Made by a program: the position numbers and the translations under genes. Below, in pieces: positions 1 to 13,200 of a stretch of DNA of 64,000 bases. The number at the start of each line of letters is the position of its first letter. The stretch's first letter is position 1. Below the pieces are notes generated by a model. The model was given only the letters and a program-made list of their open reading frames with translations. It made no database searches and was not told where the DNA came from. Source of the stretch: Tubiluchus corallicola. Lineage: Eukaryota; Priapulida; Priapulimorpha; Priapulimorphida; Tubiluchidae. The DNA lies in contig JAQGDQ010000004.1 in the NCBI GenBank assembly GCA_030141605.1, positions 1,771,001 to 1,835,000 on the forward strand, read 5' to 3'.

Positions 1-3000
1 CTTTGCCCTTTCATGTAAATCTTTGACCAGTGATCCTTTTTCTGGTGCTTCTTTAACTAATTGTCATATTTATCCGTAGTGGTCTGTTGGTGGTGGCCCT
101 TTGACATACACCCAGGATCTGATGGGATGATTTTTACAAAACATAGTAGACTTGTGAGGAGATGCTAGGGAAGTAACTCCTCTACTGTTTAGAGCATCAG
201 ACATGTAAACAGATGTGGCTTTACTGGTGCACACAGGAATTAATCGTTTAGTTTTGCTGAGGCAGACAACACCCAGACGTGTCTTTTTTTGTTTGTACTA
301 TTTTATACCACGGCAGTGACTGAATCGTCTCTACTTGGTGGCTTCACTTTTTTGAGCTTTCATGAAAAGACACTGTACATCTCTGGATCTTCTCGCACAA
401 ACTGAACAGACAGTATGAACCAGTTCGCTTCTAACTTTCTTTTCTTCCGTTCGTAATTAGCGAAATAAGTTTAGCCGGTTGATACGTTTAAACTAATATT
501 TGTAATAACCACTGTTATGGCAATCAGTCACTGAGGAATGTGTGCTACCTCTTTTGCAAACCGTGTGAGAGACTGTTTTTAGCATCAACAGCAGTGTTCC
601 TCTGTGTGGTCACTTACTAACTGAGAAAGAAAGTAGTTAACACAGCAAACGTTTCGCACGTAGAATTTGCAAAAAGCCAAACATTTGCTATACGTTTGTC
701 AGAAGCAACCAGTGTGAAAAAAGCTGCTGCTCGCTCGTTTAGCTTCTCTCGCTTAGCTAAAAGTAAAATTTCGTTTGGTTTCGTGTTTCATGAGTGCACA
801 TGATTATGATTCAACACTTCAACTCTTGTTAATGTTTATACATTGTCGTGATGGTCTAGGCCGCCTAGCTAGCACATGTATTGCGAACTGAGGGCTTCTT
901 GCATTCGTGACGTTCAGTGAGTAGTTATTCGTAATGTCTGAACATACGTAAGCATCTGAATACAAGTCAGGCATCTCCCACTGAGTCCACTTCCACATGT
1001 ATCATCGGCTTCTTTTTCAGAAAGCTTGGTACGGGCGTGGCGCTTATGCACAATATGAATTGAGATTTTGCTAGAGATGAAATAATAAAAGTATAAAAGG
1101 AAACATTTAATTCTCGCGCTTGCCTCTTTCGTTAACTAATGATTGTCACGAGCAGCTTCTCGTTAGCACTTTTAAATATTGACAAATTTAAATAAATTTT
1201 GCGTGAGCAAATTACATGTAGAATTTTCGTCCGTAACAAGTTTAGAACAAATTTGCGCATTAATGCGAGCATTATTCTTGAACACGATATGTCTATATCT
1301 GGCTATCGAGTTTATGAATGGTAGCTTGTTTTGAAATACGGTGATGTATCAATTTCAATACTAGAGCTTTTAGTGTAAATCTTGAATGGGAGCATGGCCG
1401 CGGGCGTTTCATCTATTCATAGCGGACACCGGTTCAGCTTTGGGTTCAAGCTCGCATTTAAACATTGTCTCGATGGTACACTCTACTACTGTGCATCAGA
1501 TTTGGTATTTAATTTTCACTCATGATTTGTCTTGATGTAGTGATTTCACAAATGTTGTCAATTTTTGAAAACCGAAAGAAACAAAGTTTAAAATTTGGAT
1601 TCGAGCCAGGAACATACGGGTTACTAAAAACCAAGGGTTTTAATTTTTTGATTTCATTCTTGTGACTTCATATATGGTTATGTCTATGGTTATAGTTATA
1701 TTTATGATTTTGTTATAGTTCATATGTAAAGTTTTCGTTTAAAGAATCATTCTTAACATTCATTCTAAAAAGCAGTACACACCCAAAGAAAGAGATTCTC
1801 TCCATGTTTACATACATTGGTTTGAGTCATACTGTTACATGCACACTAGCATCAACGTAAAATTTTGAAATTGCAACCTACCTGTTATGTGATTTTTATG
1901 ATTTTTCATTAAAACTGTTGTCTGTGCCAGCGCAGGTGTGCACGTAGGCAACAATTCTGGCAGTAATGCTCGCAGTCATATTATTGGGATGCAGATAGTA
2001 CCAGTGCATATATTTCGATTTAAATTTTTCTCTTTGGAATCCGTAACCTCAGTAGTCTCAGGCTCTCAAACTTGCGCGATTTTGGGTGTGCTTACGCACA
2101 CTTTAAACTGTTCTGTATTAGAGCCCATTCTATGTCGTGAATACTCCTTAGACAAAGACGTTACAATGGCTTCTATCCCTTGCTGAATCCATCGAAATAG
2201 AACACGAGCCTTTGGCTGAACCACCCTGAATTCTTTGGAAAATTGTAGCATCTGTTTTCTTTTTCTAAATTTTAAGGCCGTTGTGCATTTCAGATCCACC
2301 CGAGAACGGAAACTGTTACATCTGCTTGAGATTAAGGGATCATGCACTCACCATCTTCTGTTGACCAATAACCTCCTAAGTAGCTTCCTTTAATTCCTGT
2401 TTGTATCTAGTAACTAACAAACACTGAGCTTAGAGTGAGACTATCGAATGAGACGACCAATTGCACTTAGAATATATTAGCCTGCGTTTATTGCATACCT
2501 TCGCTTATTGTATCTTGCCCATAGTGAAAGTTGTACGTTGGAATAAATCAATACAGTACAAAGAAGATTATGTTAAAAGTTTTATTCATTTAAGTGTCTG
2601 GTTTTGTTTTAGTTTTTCCAGTATTGAAATCCCCATAATCATAAGCCTTGTTCTCCTTGAGGCTGAGTGAATCCCTCGAGCACAACAGGTCGATTAAAAT
2701 CTGTAATTTTTCCATTAAAGTCAGAAAAAGTCAATTGCTACTGCAAATACATTGTCGATTCTTGCAGTTATAGCACTGAGCTCATATACTTTGACGGGAA
2801 AATGTCTGCTTACAGGTCACGTTATTTTCTTAATCGTACGTAGTAATAATCGCTATTAAAAAGTTTGATTTAATGCGACAATGAATTTCATTAATAAAAT
2901 GCATGTATGTATGTCGCTAGCCGGCACTTGGTTAGCATTTGGCTGACATTTGTTTAGCATTTTATATACTGTACTCAAGTAAGAAGATCTGTAAGACGCC

Positions 3001-4274
3001 CAGGCAATAGATGCCCAATTTCAAAATTTGACTATGGCTTCCCAATTTACAGCTCTGGAAGCCATCTGTTATAGTAATATATTGTCATTACCACGTTTCT
3101 TATTACACTAACATTGTTCAGTTGGAGTTTGCGATTTAGCATAATTCGATGGCATTTATGCTGTCATTTAAAGGGAAATATTTAGGTGAACTTTTTGTGT
3201 GGTCCAGCACAGTTTAGCCTGCTGCTTAGGGTCCAAACATATGAAGTTGCAGTGTCAAGTGAAATGGTCAGTGGTGAGTTAAACCTTTGGTTCTCGTAAG
3301 AGTATAGACACTGTTTTTAACGTCTTAATTTCGGCTTCAAGCCATTCACTATTTTGGCGCTTAGCCAAGAGAAATAGACAGTTGCCAGACTCGTGACTTA
3401 TCCCCTCCCACGATGTCGCTGCTGAGAGTAATCTCTTGCTTTCACCACTCGCCGGCTAATCCATGCTATACATGAAAAACTAATGTACGAAGTTCGTTTT
3501 AGTTTGTCTGCTTTGGTTTGCTTTTAAAAAAATTGTGTGGTTATTTGAATGACGATGTTTTCTTTTTAGGTTTTTTGTCTGCCAAGCTATCCGGCATTTT
3601 ACGGGCAAGATTCGTTTTAGCTTTCGGTGCGATAAAAACATTTATCCCCTTATAGCAAACTAAAAACTTGAATTTCTTAAATGGGCGGGTAGAACGATCT
3701 CTAGGCGCATCTCTGGCAGGACATGCAGGGAGTATTTATTAAAGCAAAAACCATTGCTGTTTGTTCTAAATGCCAAATTGCAGTACAGTGTTTACCATAG
3801 GATCAAAGTTTGTCACGTTTGTTGATATTTTACACGTTCTGATGATATTAATTACATCAGCTGTCGTTTGTTCAAGTGCAGCTCATGTGGGATTCAGATT
3901 CAATAATTCATTAGTGAGAAATCCAGTAAGTGCTCAGTTTAATGCATTCAATGAAAACAGTAAGCACGGAAATGTTTTCAAACGCCAGAAATAAAAAACG
4001 TCCAGAACAAATGTAACACAATTGATAAAGTGCCAAAATGGCATATCACTTTAGGTTGAAAGTATTTCGTATGACCCTTCACATACGAGTGACAGCTAGG
4101 ACAAACAGTTGACGGTTTTAATACAATGAACTAGTATCTATCTGAATAATTGGAATAATCTGGGCCTGCACGTTAAAAGTACATTTGAGAAATGCGTAAT
4201 ATTCGGTTTAATTCCAAAAAATTGTTTATTTCAGTTTTTTAACCGCATTATATTTCTTAACCGTCTGACTGCAG
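1..4274. other. Non-coding: upstream region or long 5' intron of LLGL
   Basis: Both strands were read for the missing LLGL N-terminal exon and for other genes; none was recognised. The stretch ends in a normal acceptor (CTGACTGCAG) directly before LLGL exon 1 as numbered here. Around 1390-1450 the DNA is locally richer in GC and CpG (GCCGCGGGCG), which could mark a promoter, but no TATA box or other firm signal is seen. The longest open frames (1938-2186, 3770-3994) have no recognisable product. Confidence 0.5.
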
Positions 4275-7200
4275 ATATGGAGCTCCAGGCGTAGAATTCT
4301 ATGGAGCACACGAGGAAGAGGAACATGTGGGTGTGAGAAAACTTTACTTTCTGCCTAATCAGGTAAGGTTAATGCTAAAAGCATATCAAGAGAGTCTCAT
4401 GTCATTTCGTTTGGTGTTGTATGGCCATGGATGGAGACTTGTTTTGTATGTCGTGAAATTACCAGAATTTATTTTGTGTGGTTACTATTGAGTTATTCTG
4501 CATGATGTGCTATTATCATTACTTGCTTTGTGTTATTACACGGCTTAGGTCAACTTCCGTATATGAATGTTGTTTTATTAACGTAATTTAATTTGTGTAA
4601 TTACCTATGCTAAGCCCTGCATATTATAAGTGATACAGTGAATGGGCCTGTTTGGTTTATTATTCATCACCCACATTCAGTGAGTTCATTATAAATTTCC
4701 ATTTCTGTACAGCCATGCAATTATGTCACTATAATGTTCTGTTAGCATGTTGACTACACAGCGTCGCTTAGCTCATTCACAATTTCACATCAAGCAACCA
4801 ATAAAGCTCTAGCTTTCATTTATCGCAATCATCCTCTCTGCAGAGGAGCTAGGTGGCATTAAAGCCTGCCTCATGTTAAATTTGATTAATATGCCAAGTA
4901 ATGATTGTGCCAGTTTCCCGACTTGCACCGCTTACGTACTGTATACCTGAATCATGATTCATTAATATACGTGGTATGTACGCCTGAGGATTGTACGTTA
5001 AGGTTCTACTTAACAAGGGTGGAGAATACATAACGTATTGCTTTATAAATCACTGTAATTTGATTTATTATCTACCACTTTATGTTAAATGCTTTGGTTT
5101 ATGGTAAAATCCATTCACGATTAGAGGAGCCATTGCCTTCTATACTGCAGATGTTACAGTAATTTAAATAGTAGTTTGAACTATTCTATTGTTTATATCA
5201 GTTCATGATATTAGATTTTTATATAGCAGAGCATACTTGACAACAGAATTTAAGTAATGCCAAACGTGATCGGTAAGTGGATGGGTGATCACCAGGAAGA
5301 TTGATTCTTTAACTCGTTGAGGCAAGGTATATACCAGTGTGGCTAATATACCCTGAGATACACCTGTCTCTGTAGTGCCTTGCGCAGAGGACTATTCTTT
5401 GTAATTAGCTGGATTTTAGTACTGCCACAATGCTTTACATTGTAGCTATTGAGTGCTATGTATAACACGCTACATTCGTGCATAAAAACATTCGTGCATG
5501 TCTTTTTGTCGTGTTCTGAATGCTACACTTCCCTATCAAAATAAAATTATCAAAAAATCTAGTCATTGTCATATACTTATAGTTCCGAGAATTTGTAAAA
5601 AGCTAATTTTTAGTGTAGTAGTTATTAAATTAAACGTGTCTTCAAAAAGATTACACATGTAATATGTTATTTATGCCAAACTACACGCCTGGTGACATAC
5701 ATGGAATTGACTCCTAGCTGGTTCAAATTAACAAACTGCTGCACTAAGTCGTCTGTTTTGTCAGCATTTCATTTCATCGAGTCATTTTTGGCAGCACTTT
5801 TCTGCAACTTCGCCTTTTATATTGTTTGTTTATGGTTTTATGGTCTCAGCAAAAGGTGCAGCAATAAGTGCTTTATTGACACTTCGATGTTATGGATTTT
5901 ATAACGCCTTCACAATCTTCGATTTTTGTTGAAAACGTTTTATTTGAAATTTATGACGCCACTGTGCAAACTTCAAAATCTCTCAGATGGAGCAGTAATG
6001 TAAGATGAAATATGTATGGTAAAATGTGAATGCCTATTTGGCAGAAGCTAACAGTGAGACACCCCATATTATCATTACTTTAAGTTGTTATGCATTTTAA
6101 CTTTATAAAGTAAAAAATAAAAATTTCTTATCTGAATGAGGATCAATTTATTTATTTATGTATTTTTGGAATCTGAACTAGAGTATTTAAAAAGTATGTA
6201 GATTGCAAATCTGCAACGCCTTTTTCAGTCCAGACTTTTTACATTCCAGAAAAAATTTAATAAAACAAAATTTGCAAGTAAAAAAGGTATAAAATTTAAT
6301 GGAATATTTTTTTACTTATAATTGTGGTTTTTCCCTGGACGATCTTCTGTTATCCAGCAGGCTCAGACTACGTATTAGCAACAGCTGTAAATTTCAAGAA
6401 AGGCGTTAGTGAAGCAATGCATTCACAACGGTTCACTGCCGATCTATAAATAAGTTTAGTTTAATAAATAACGTCCTAAAATTTTTTCAGCACGCTGGAA
6501 TTTTTGTGTGTGTTTGTTGTTCAACACTTCAAATGAAAAATGTATGAAAAGATCGAGTATATGCTGCCATCTAGTACCCACATTTAAACATTCCCTGAAA
6601 AGTTAAAAAACATAATTTTCTCCTTTGTATATTACACATCCAGTTTCTTTCAAATTAAGTTATTTACAAACAAAAACATGAAGCTAGGTTTTGCGCCCTC
6701 TGTATACTATATAATTGCCAACTTTTAGGTATAACGTCACTAATTTGGTGCTTTTCACAATCGTATAGTATTCTTGGATTTCATGTCTTTCTTCATCACA
6801 TAGCATTTGTCGTCATTAAGTTAATGAAGCGTAATAATATGAGTTTATTTTATTACATTTCACTAATATTATTTTTAAATCATATTAATTTGGTAGTTTC
6901 TAGAACTTCTTTAAATTTGATGATTATTCTTTTTGATTCAGGGTCGTATCATCTCTCAGTTGGAGAACAACAGCCTTCATCTCTGGGAATGGAATTTGAA
7001 AGAGGGGAAATCAGTGCTGGAGATTGTCAAGTCATTCCAGAGTGATGAAGGGTGAGTGAAATAAAGTTGCTACACTTTGTCGTAAATGTCATTTTCATTG
7101 TTTAAAATTACCAATGAGTTTTAGTATTTCTTCTGAAATTACTTTAACGTTATCTAGAGAAATTTGAAAGATTTAAGAATTTCAGACAAGACTTTCTAAT

Positions 7201-10200
7201 GCAAACATAAATGTAGTTCAGAAATGAAATTGTGAGTGATTAGCATTATTAAAGCACTTGTTTTATTTTTATCACCATTGACTCATTTAATAACTGTTGG
7301 ACCATTTTCATACATATGTTTTTGCCAACACATTTTCACAACCACATTTTTAACTAAGTGCTGACTGATGGATTAATAAAGATTAGTGATTAATCTTGTT
7401 TCAAAAATTTTGACATGCTTGGTATATCCGGTTTTTAGAAATTTTGTAAAATTTTGGATATTTTGCTGTAAAACAGAAAAACAAAACCAGGTTTTAAAAT
7501 TTAGGCTGTTGCCTATGTATTACACCAGGTACATTGTTTTTGTGTTGGCAGTTATGAAAAGTCTGGATGTTTATCAATATGCTTTGTATTGACAGAGGAC
7601 CGTTTCCTTTGTTCAATTATTAATGGTTCTCTTTGCTTGACAACAGCATTACCAGTTGTCTTTCCTTACTGTTCACACCATTGGGACATAATTTAATTTT
7701 AATAAGCACCTATAATGCACAGTTTGACCTTCTACTATGGTTGCTGTTTATTTGCAAAGTGTTGAGAATCCAGATGTGTGATCACCTGAAATTATTCTCT
7801 GCTTTGTTGTCATCACCTGCTTCATTATTAACTTTGTCACAATAACAGCACAGCTGCTGCCAGGTGGAAATGAGAACTACTAGTTATTAGTTTATTACAG
7901 TTATATAGCAGGTTTATATTATTGAATTACAAGCATCTATGGTTTCATTTCAGCTCTTTGGTTTGCTAGATCATAAAGTTGTAACAAAAACGTTTTATGT
8001 TATCTGACATAAATCTACTGCATGTAATAATTACAAACCATTTATGATGTCATGATGTGTGGTATACCACACTAACAAAGCATGACTAAATTCTTATAAA
8101 ACAGAATAGGGGAGTTTTATATATGAAAATCTTGGATTAGGCAAAATAGATTAAACGTTTAGTATTTCCGTTTCTTACTTAATGCTAATGATTTCAACTG
8201 CAAGAAAAATAGTTAGCAATTTTTTATATTTGTCATGTTTCTTTAATGTTTCTTAATGCTTCTGATCATTATATAACATATCAAATAAATAAACTAGTAC
8301 AATGTAAATCTGCTATGTTTTAATACATTTTTTAATATTAAGTGATTAGAAATATTATTTAACACATTTATGTTTGTGTTGCAGGAAGAAGATTTCAACT
8401 TGCTGCCTCTGCAGTGATGCGCAGAACCTCCTCATGGGTATGGAGAATGGCAATGTTCACATGCTGGACATTCAGTCATTTGAACTCACTGATCAGGTCA
8501 TCAGTCAGGAGTTAATTATGCAAAATGCACCAGATGATTACAAGGTGAAAAACTTAGAATGTGTAACGTTATTTTTACTGCTTTTAGAGCAAATTTTGTG
8601 AACAACTTAGGTAGATATACTCATGTGTATTAACTGACTAATTATAATACACCATACTATTGATATATTGCAATAGTACGTGCTCCAGTAGCTATGTATC
8701 TATAAGAAATTTAATGATTATTGTGATAGTAAGGCATGCCAAAATCATTTCAATAATTTAATATCAGTCAAAATCAACGTGTGGCACATGACAAAGGACT
8801 ACAAGTAGGCACCCTCTTTAAAACATATGGTATAAGAGTATCTACAACCTCTTGTAGTGAACTCATTGTGACTGAGCTAGATTGACTGGTCCGTTTTCCA
8901 CGATACATTCAGTATTTGCTGTTGCAAAAATGAAACTTATGTTTACTTTTAATGTAGTTTATTTGGTTCAGGCTGTGTTTATGTTTAGCAGAATAGTATA
9001 TCATGTGACCTAATACTAATGCATTAGCTTGAAGTAAGCATTTTCTTGCCTTTATAGTGTTTAAAATAATTGAAATAAATTATCAGTTTAAATATCATTT
9101 ATCCTTTTGTTACTAAATAATTCCTTTTTAGTGCGTTGGCTTATTAGGTATAAAATCTTTTTACAGGTGACCCATCCTGGTGCTGTTGAAGCCATTGCCC
9201 AACACCCAAATGATCCAGACAAGTTTCTGATTGGTTATGCTCGTGGTTTGATGGTTGTATGGAATAATAGCTCCCTTTCAGCTAATGAAACTTACGTTTG
9301 TAATCAGGTGGGTTTATTCTTTAATTTATTTTTTACTCTCTACATTTTCACTGTACACAATTATTATACAGGTGTCTTTGCTCATTTATTCACCAGCCAT
9401 TGGTAGCTCAAGACTTGTACATTCTAAATGCCACTGATGCAGTACAGCATTTTAGAGTCCTTGTAATGCTGTGCATAGTACTGTTCTTAATAAGTTATTT
9501 TTTGATAGTGTATAATTGATATAAATTAATGTGTGACTAAAGAAATTGCACATGGCATGTTTAAGTTACTTAGTTGTGCCGATCTTGTTTAGTATAAATC
9601 TGTTTCTTTAAGATTTTGTGTAGTTCTTTAAAATCAGAATTGGAGAGAGAAATTGAGAAGGAATGAAACTATACAAGAGAGTCTGGAATAAGATGGAAGT
9701 AGAAGGATGAATACTATGCAATCAATTATCATGTTCTTTCTAGTATTGGCATTTCTTTTTATTATGAAAATTAGATTTCCTCGCACTTGAGATGAATACC
9801 TCAAGAATATTTTATTTTATTAAATTGACAGGAAATTTTGTGTTACATTGATTTTATGAGTCCAATTTTCACTTCAGTCTTTGGAATCGTTAACTTGGGC
9901 TCGAGATAGCAGCAAGTTTCTTAGTGCTCATAATGATGGCAGTTATATTACTTGGTCACTGACTGATTCTGCCAAGGACGATGCAGGCTCGACCACTCCT
10001 TATGGTATGAATATGCTATTTTACATAATTAAAATACGGGGACTTATTGGCTTCTTGGATGGAAATACCCTTTTTCTTGTCCTTTATATATATTGCATTG
10101 TGCAAGTTTTGTGAAACTGTGCCGTAAAAATGGCAAAGGACAAAGTTTACTTACGCATACATTGTAAGTAATTTTGTGGACTGCATGTTAAACAACTAAT

Positions 10201-13200
10201 TTAAAATAATAAAATACTTTTGTGTTTTGTGTAATATAAATTAATACTGTTTTCTGTTGATAAATGTAGGTCCATTTCCATGTAAACCCATCACAAAGAT
10301 TGACTATAAGACAAGCAGTGGTGACGCTTTCCTCATCTTCGCTGGTGGCATGCCACGGGCTAGCTATGGAGATCGTAACACTGTTACAATAATGAGTGGA
10401 GACCACCACCAAGTATTTGACTTTACCAGCAAACTAGTGGATTATATTGTATTATGCAATGATGCCGAAGGTATATTTAAGGATGTTTGTGTGTTATATG
10501 AGTTTTCGCATTCGAATGTGATATCATTAAACCTTTAATTAACTTTAATTAATATAGCAAAGAAATAGAAATACTGGCTGCAATCCGACTGCAACTAATT
10601 ACTTATGTCAGGATTTCTATTATGTCCTCGTGACCATGTAGAATGACTGATATACAGCTCAAAGCTTCAAGACTTAATGAAATCATGATACCGAATAGAA
10701 TTCCAAATTTTTGCAGTGTTAAGCAAATCTGTATTTTGATAATACAAGTCAGCATAATTATCCCACCATTGGCGATAATCCATTTCATTAAAAATCTTTT
10801 GTTTTCACTTTTATTTCACCATCAGGTGAAAAGCTTCAGGGCTCTAGTATGATTTTTGAGCAGAAAATACAACTGTAGTAAAAATAACCATATTATTGTG
10901 CATGCTATATGCTTTTTGGACATACAGTTTATTTAGTAAACAAAATTTAATGCCATTTCTAGTAAATTAAATCAGCATGCATTATATTTACAGAGGTTGA
11001 TGATCCACATACCTTGGTGCTACTACTCGAAGAAGAGATTATATTTGTGGATCTTCAAACAGCTGATTGGCCAGCATTCCAATTGCCTTACCTGACCAGC
11101 CTTCATGCTTCTGCGATCACCTGTGCTACACATGCTAGCGATGTGCCAGATGAACTGTGGGATAAGTTGGTAGCTGCAGGGGCCCAGCAGGCATCCCAGT
11201 TTTCTCCACGGGTAAACTGTTTTTAAACTTTATTATTTTTTCATTTACATTTTACACAACTACTTTTATACAGATTTGTGTATGTATTTTATATTCCAAA
11301 TATTATGAATATCATTACTTAACTTATTTTCTTATCTTTTTTACTATTGAAGCCACTTTTTGATATGTCAGACACCTCCTGTGAATGTCTTGTTGAGTCA
11401 CCTGGTTTGATAGCACCATTCCCTGGCCGTAAGATTTGCTGCATTTTTTTAGACTTTGGCACGACATTCAATCAGGAATCAATAGCTAATCATTTTCTGT
11501 ATCTCAGAAGTAAAAATGCCGTTGTACATCGTTTGGTAAAAGAGCAAGTGGAGTGATTATGATCATATTACCAATTGATTCGCTATTACTAATCGCCCAA
11601 ACAACAGGGTCCCAAGGTCAATCATTGTTCCAGTATTTGAGGAATTATGTCGATATCCCAAAGACAGGTGCCCAGTCAACATTTAGGAGATTTTTTTCAA
11701 ATTATAGTTGCTGATAACGTTACAACGACTTAATGAAGGTTAATAAAACTAGCACTATTGAATGCGACATCAATTAGAAAAATGACCACAAGCAATCAAC
11801 TGATCAATAATTGATAAAAATGCCAAAAATTTGAAAACCTTATCTTAAATTCATGTGAACCTTATAAATTTAAATGTCAGCCTTTATGGAATGATCTCTG
11901 TTTATTGAAAACTCAAATAACTCCTACTTCGCTCAGAATGAGTCTCATCTGTTAACAGTTAATAAAACTGGCAATAAAGAGAAGTCGGTCATGTTTAGGT
12001 TGAAAATAAGATAGTGCTCTTCTGAGATGTGCCATGGTCATAATCTTAAAAGAAGTTAGAATGCCCATAAATCTCAAAAAATTCTTTATTTTTTCTTCAA
12101 AGGCTTCTGCAGAAAAAGTAAAGAATTTTTTGAGATTTATGGGCATTTTAACTTCAGTCGTTTTTATATTATTTTATTTTTCCATTCAGGATTGGCCGAT
12201 CACTGGTGGTAAAAACTTAATTGAACCATCTTCAAAGAAAGATTTGCTAATGACAGGGTATGTTCTGTTCATTTTTAGTCAACCAATGATTCTTGTAGCA
12301 TTTTCATTTTATGCGCTGCTTAAACCATAAATGGACATAACAACAGTAAAGTATGTTTCTGTTCAAATATTTTTGAGGCATTTATTTACTGTTACATAAT
12401 TTTTTCAGTTGCTGTACTAGACAGTGACTAATACAAACGGTTTGCAAGATTTAGATTAAAACTCATATTTGGATATGGCAAATAAATTGAAGCATTTAGC
12501 TTATAACAGAATGTTTAAGATAAATCTTGCTTGTTTCTATCAGTGTTGAGCTTGTAATACTTGCTTTGAAGTTCAATTCTATAATGAGTAGAGCGGTTAA
12601 GAAGTGTCTGTGGTGGGAGTTGAGTTAATGATTTCCGGAATTTCTGTGCAACAGTCACGGGCAAAACTGATACCATTCTACTAACAACATTAACAAAACC
12701 ATTATAAGCATTGATTGTGCAGTATATAATTATCATATTGGCAGTTTGAGCAGAATTGATGTAATTGTGCATGCCTTTAACAGTTAGGCTGCCAATATTA
12801 TATTTCCCTTAGATTATAGGTTTTGATAGCTTGAACATTATTCATGGTAGAATCCACATTTTCGCCATTTAAACATTATGGGTTTACCGAACTTTTTTTT
12901 GAAAATGAGCTTGATGATTTGTTCGACGTTTAGGCATGAAGATGGTTCTGTTAGATTTTGGGATGCTTCGACCGTGTCTTTGCGGCTTTTGTACAAATTG
13001 CGCACATCACCATTATTTGTCGGCGAGCATGATCATAGTGAACACGAAGAAGAAGATTGGCCACCGTTCCGCAAGGTATGCCTAATTACTAATTAGACTT
13101 GTTGATTGCTGTTGTGATTATTACTGTACCGTAAGTACTCCCTTAACAAGCGTAATACATTGCAGTAAAACGCCAGATTTAAACGAGACCAGATTTTCCG

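Noticed and set aside
3770-3994. 74-codon frame with a hydrophobic segment (HVLMILITSAVVCSSAAH), signal-peptide-like
   Set aside because: No recognisable family, no splice-site or composition support, and located in non-coding sequence before LLGL; a chance frame.
11347-11556. 69-codon plus-strand frame within LLGL intron 7
   Set aside because: Not bounded by splice sites in the LLGL phase and adds nothing similar to Lgl; exon 7 joins exon 8 in phase without it.
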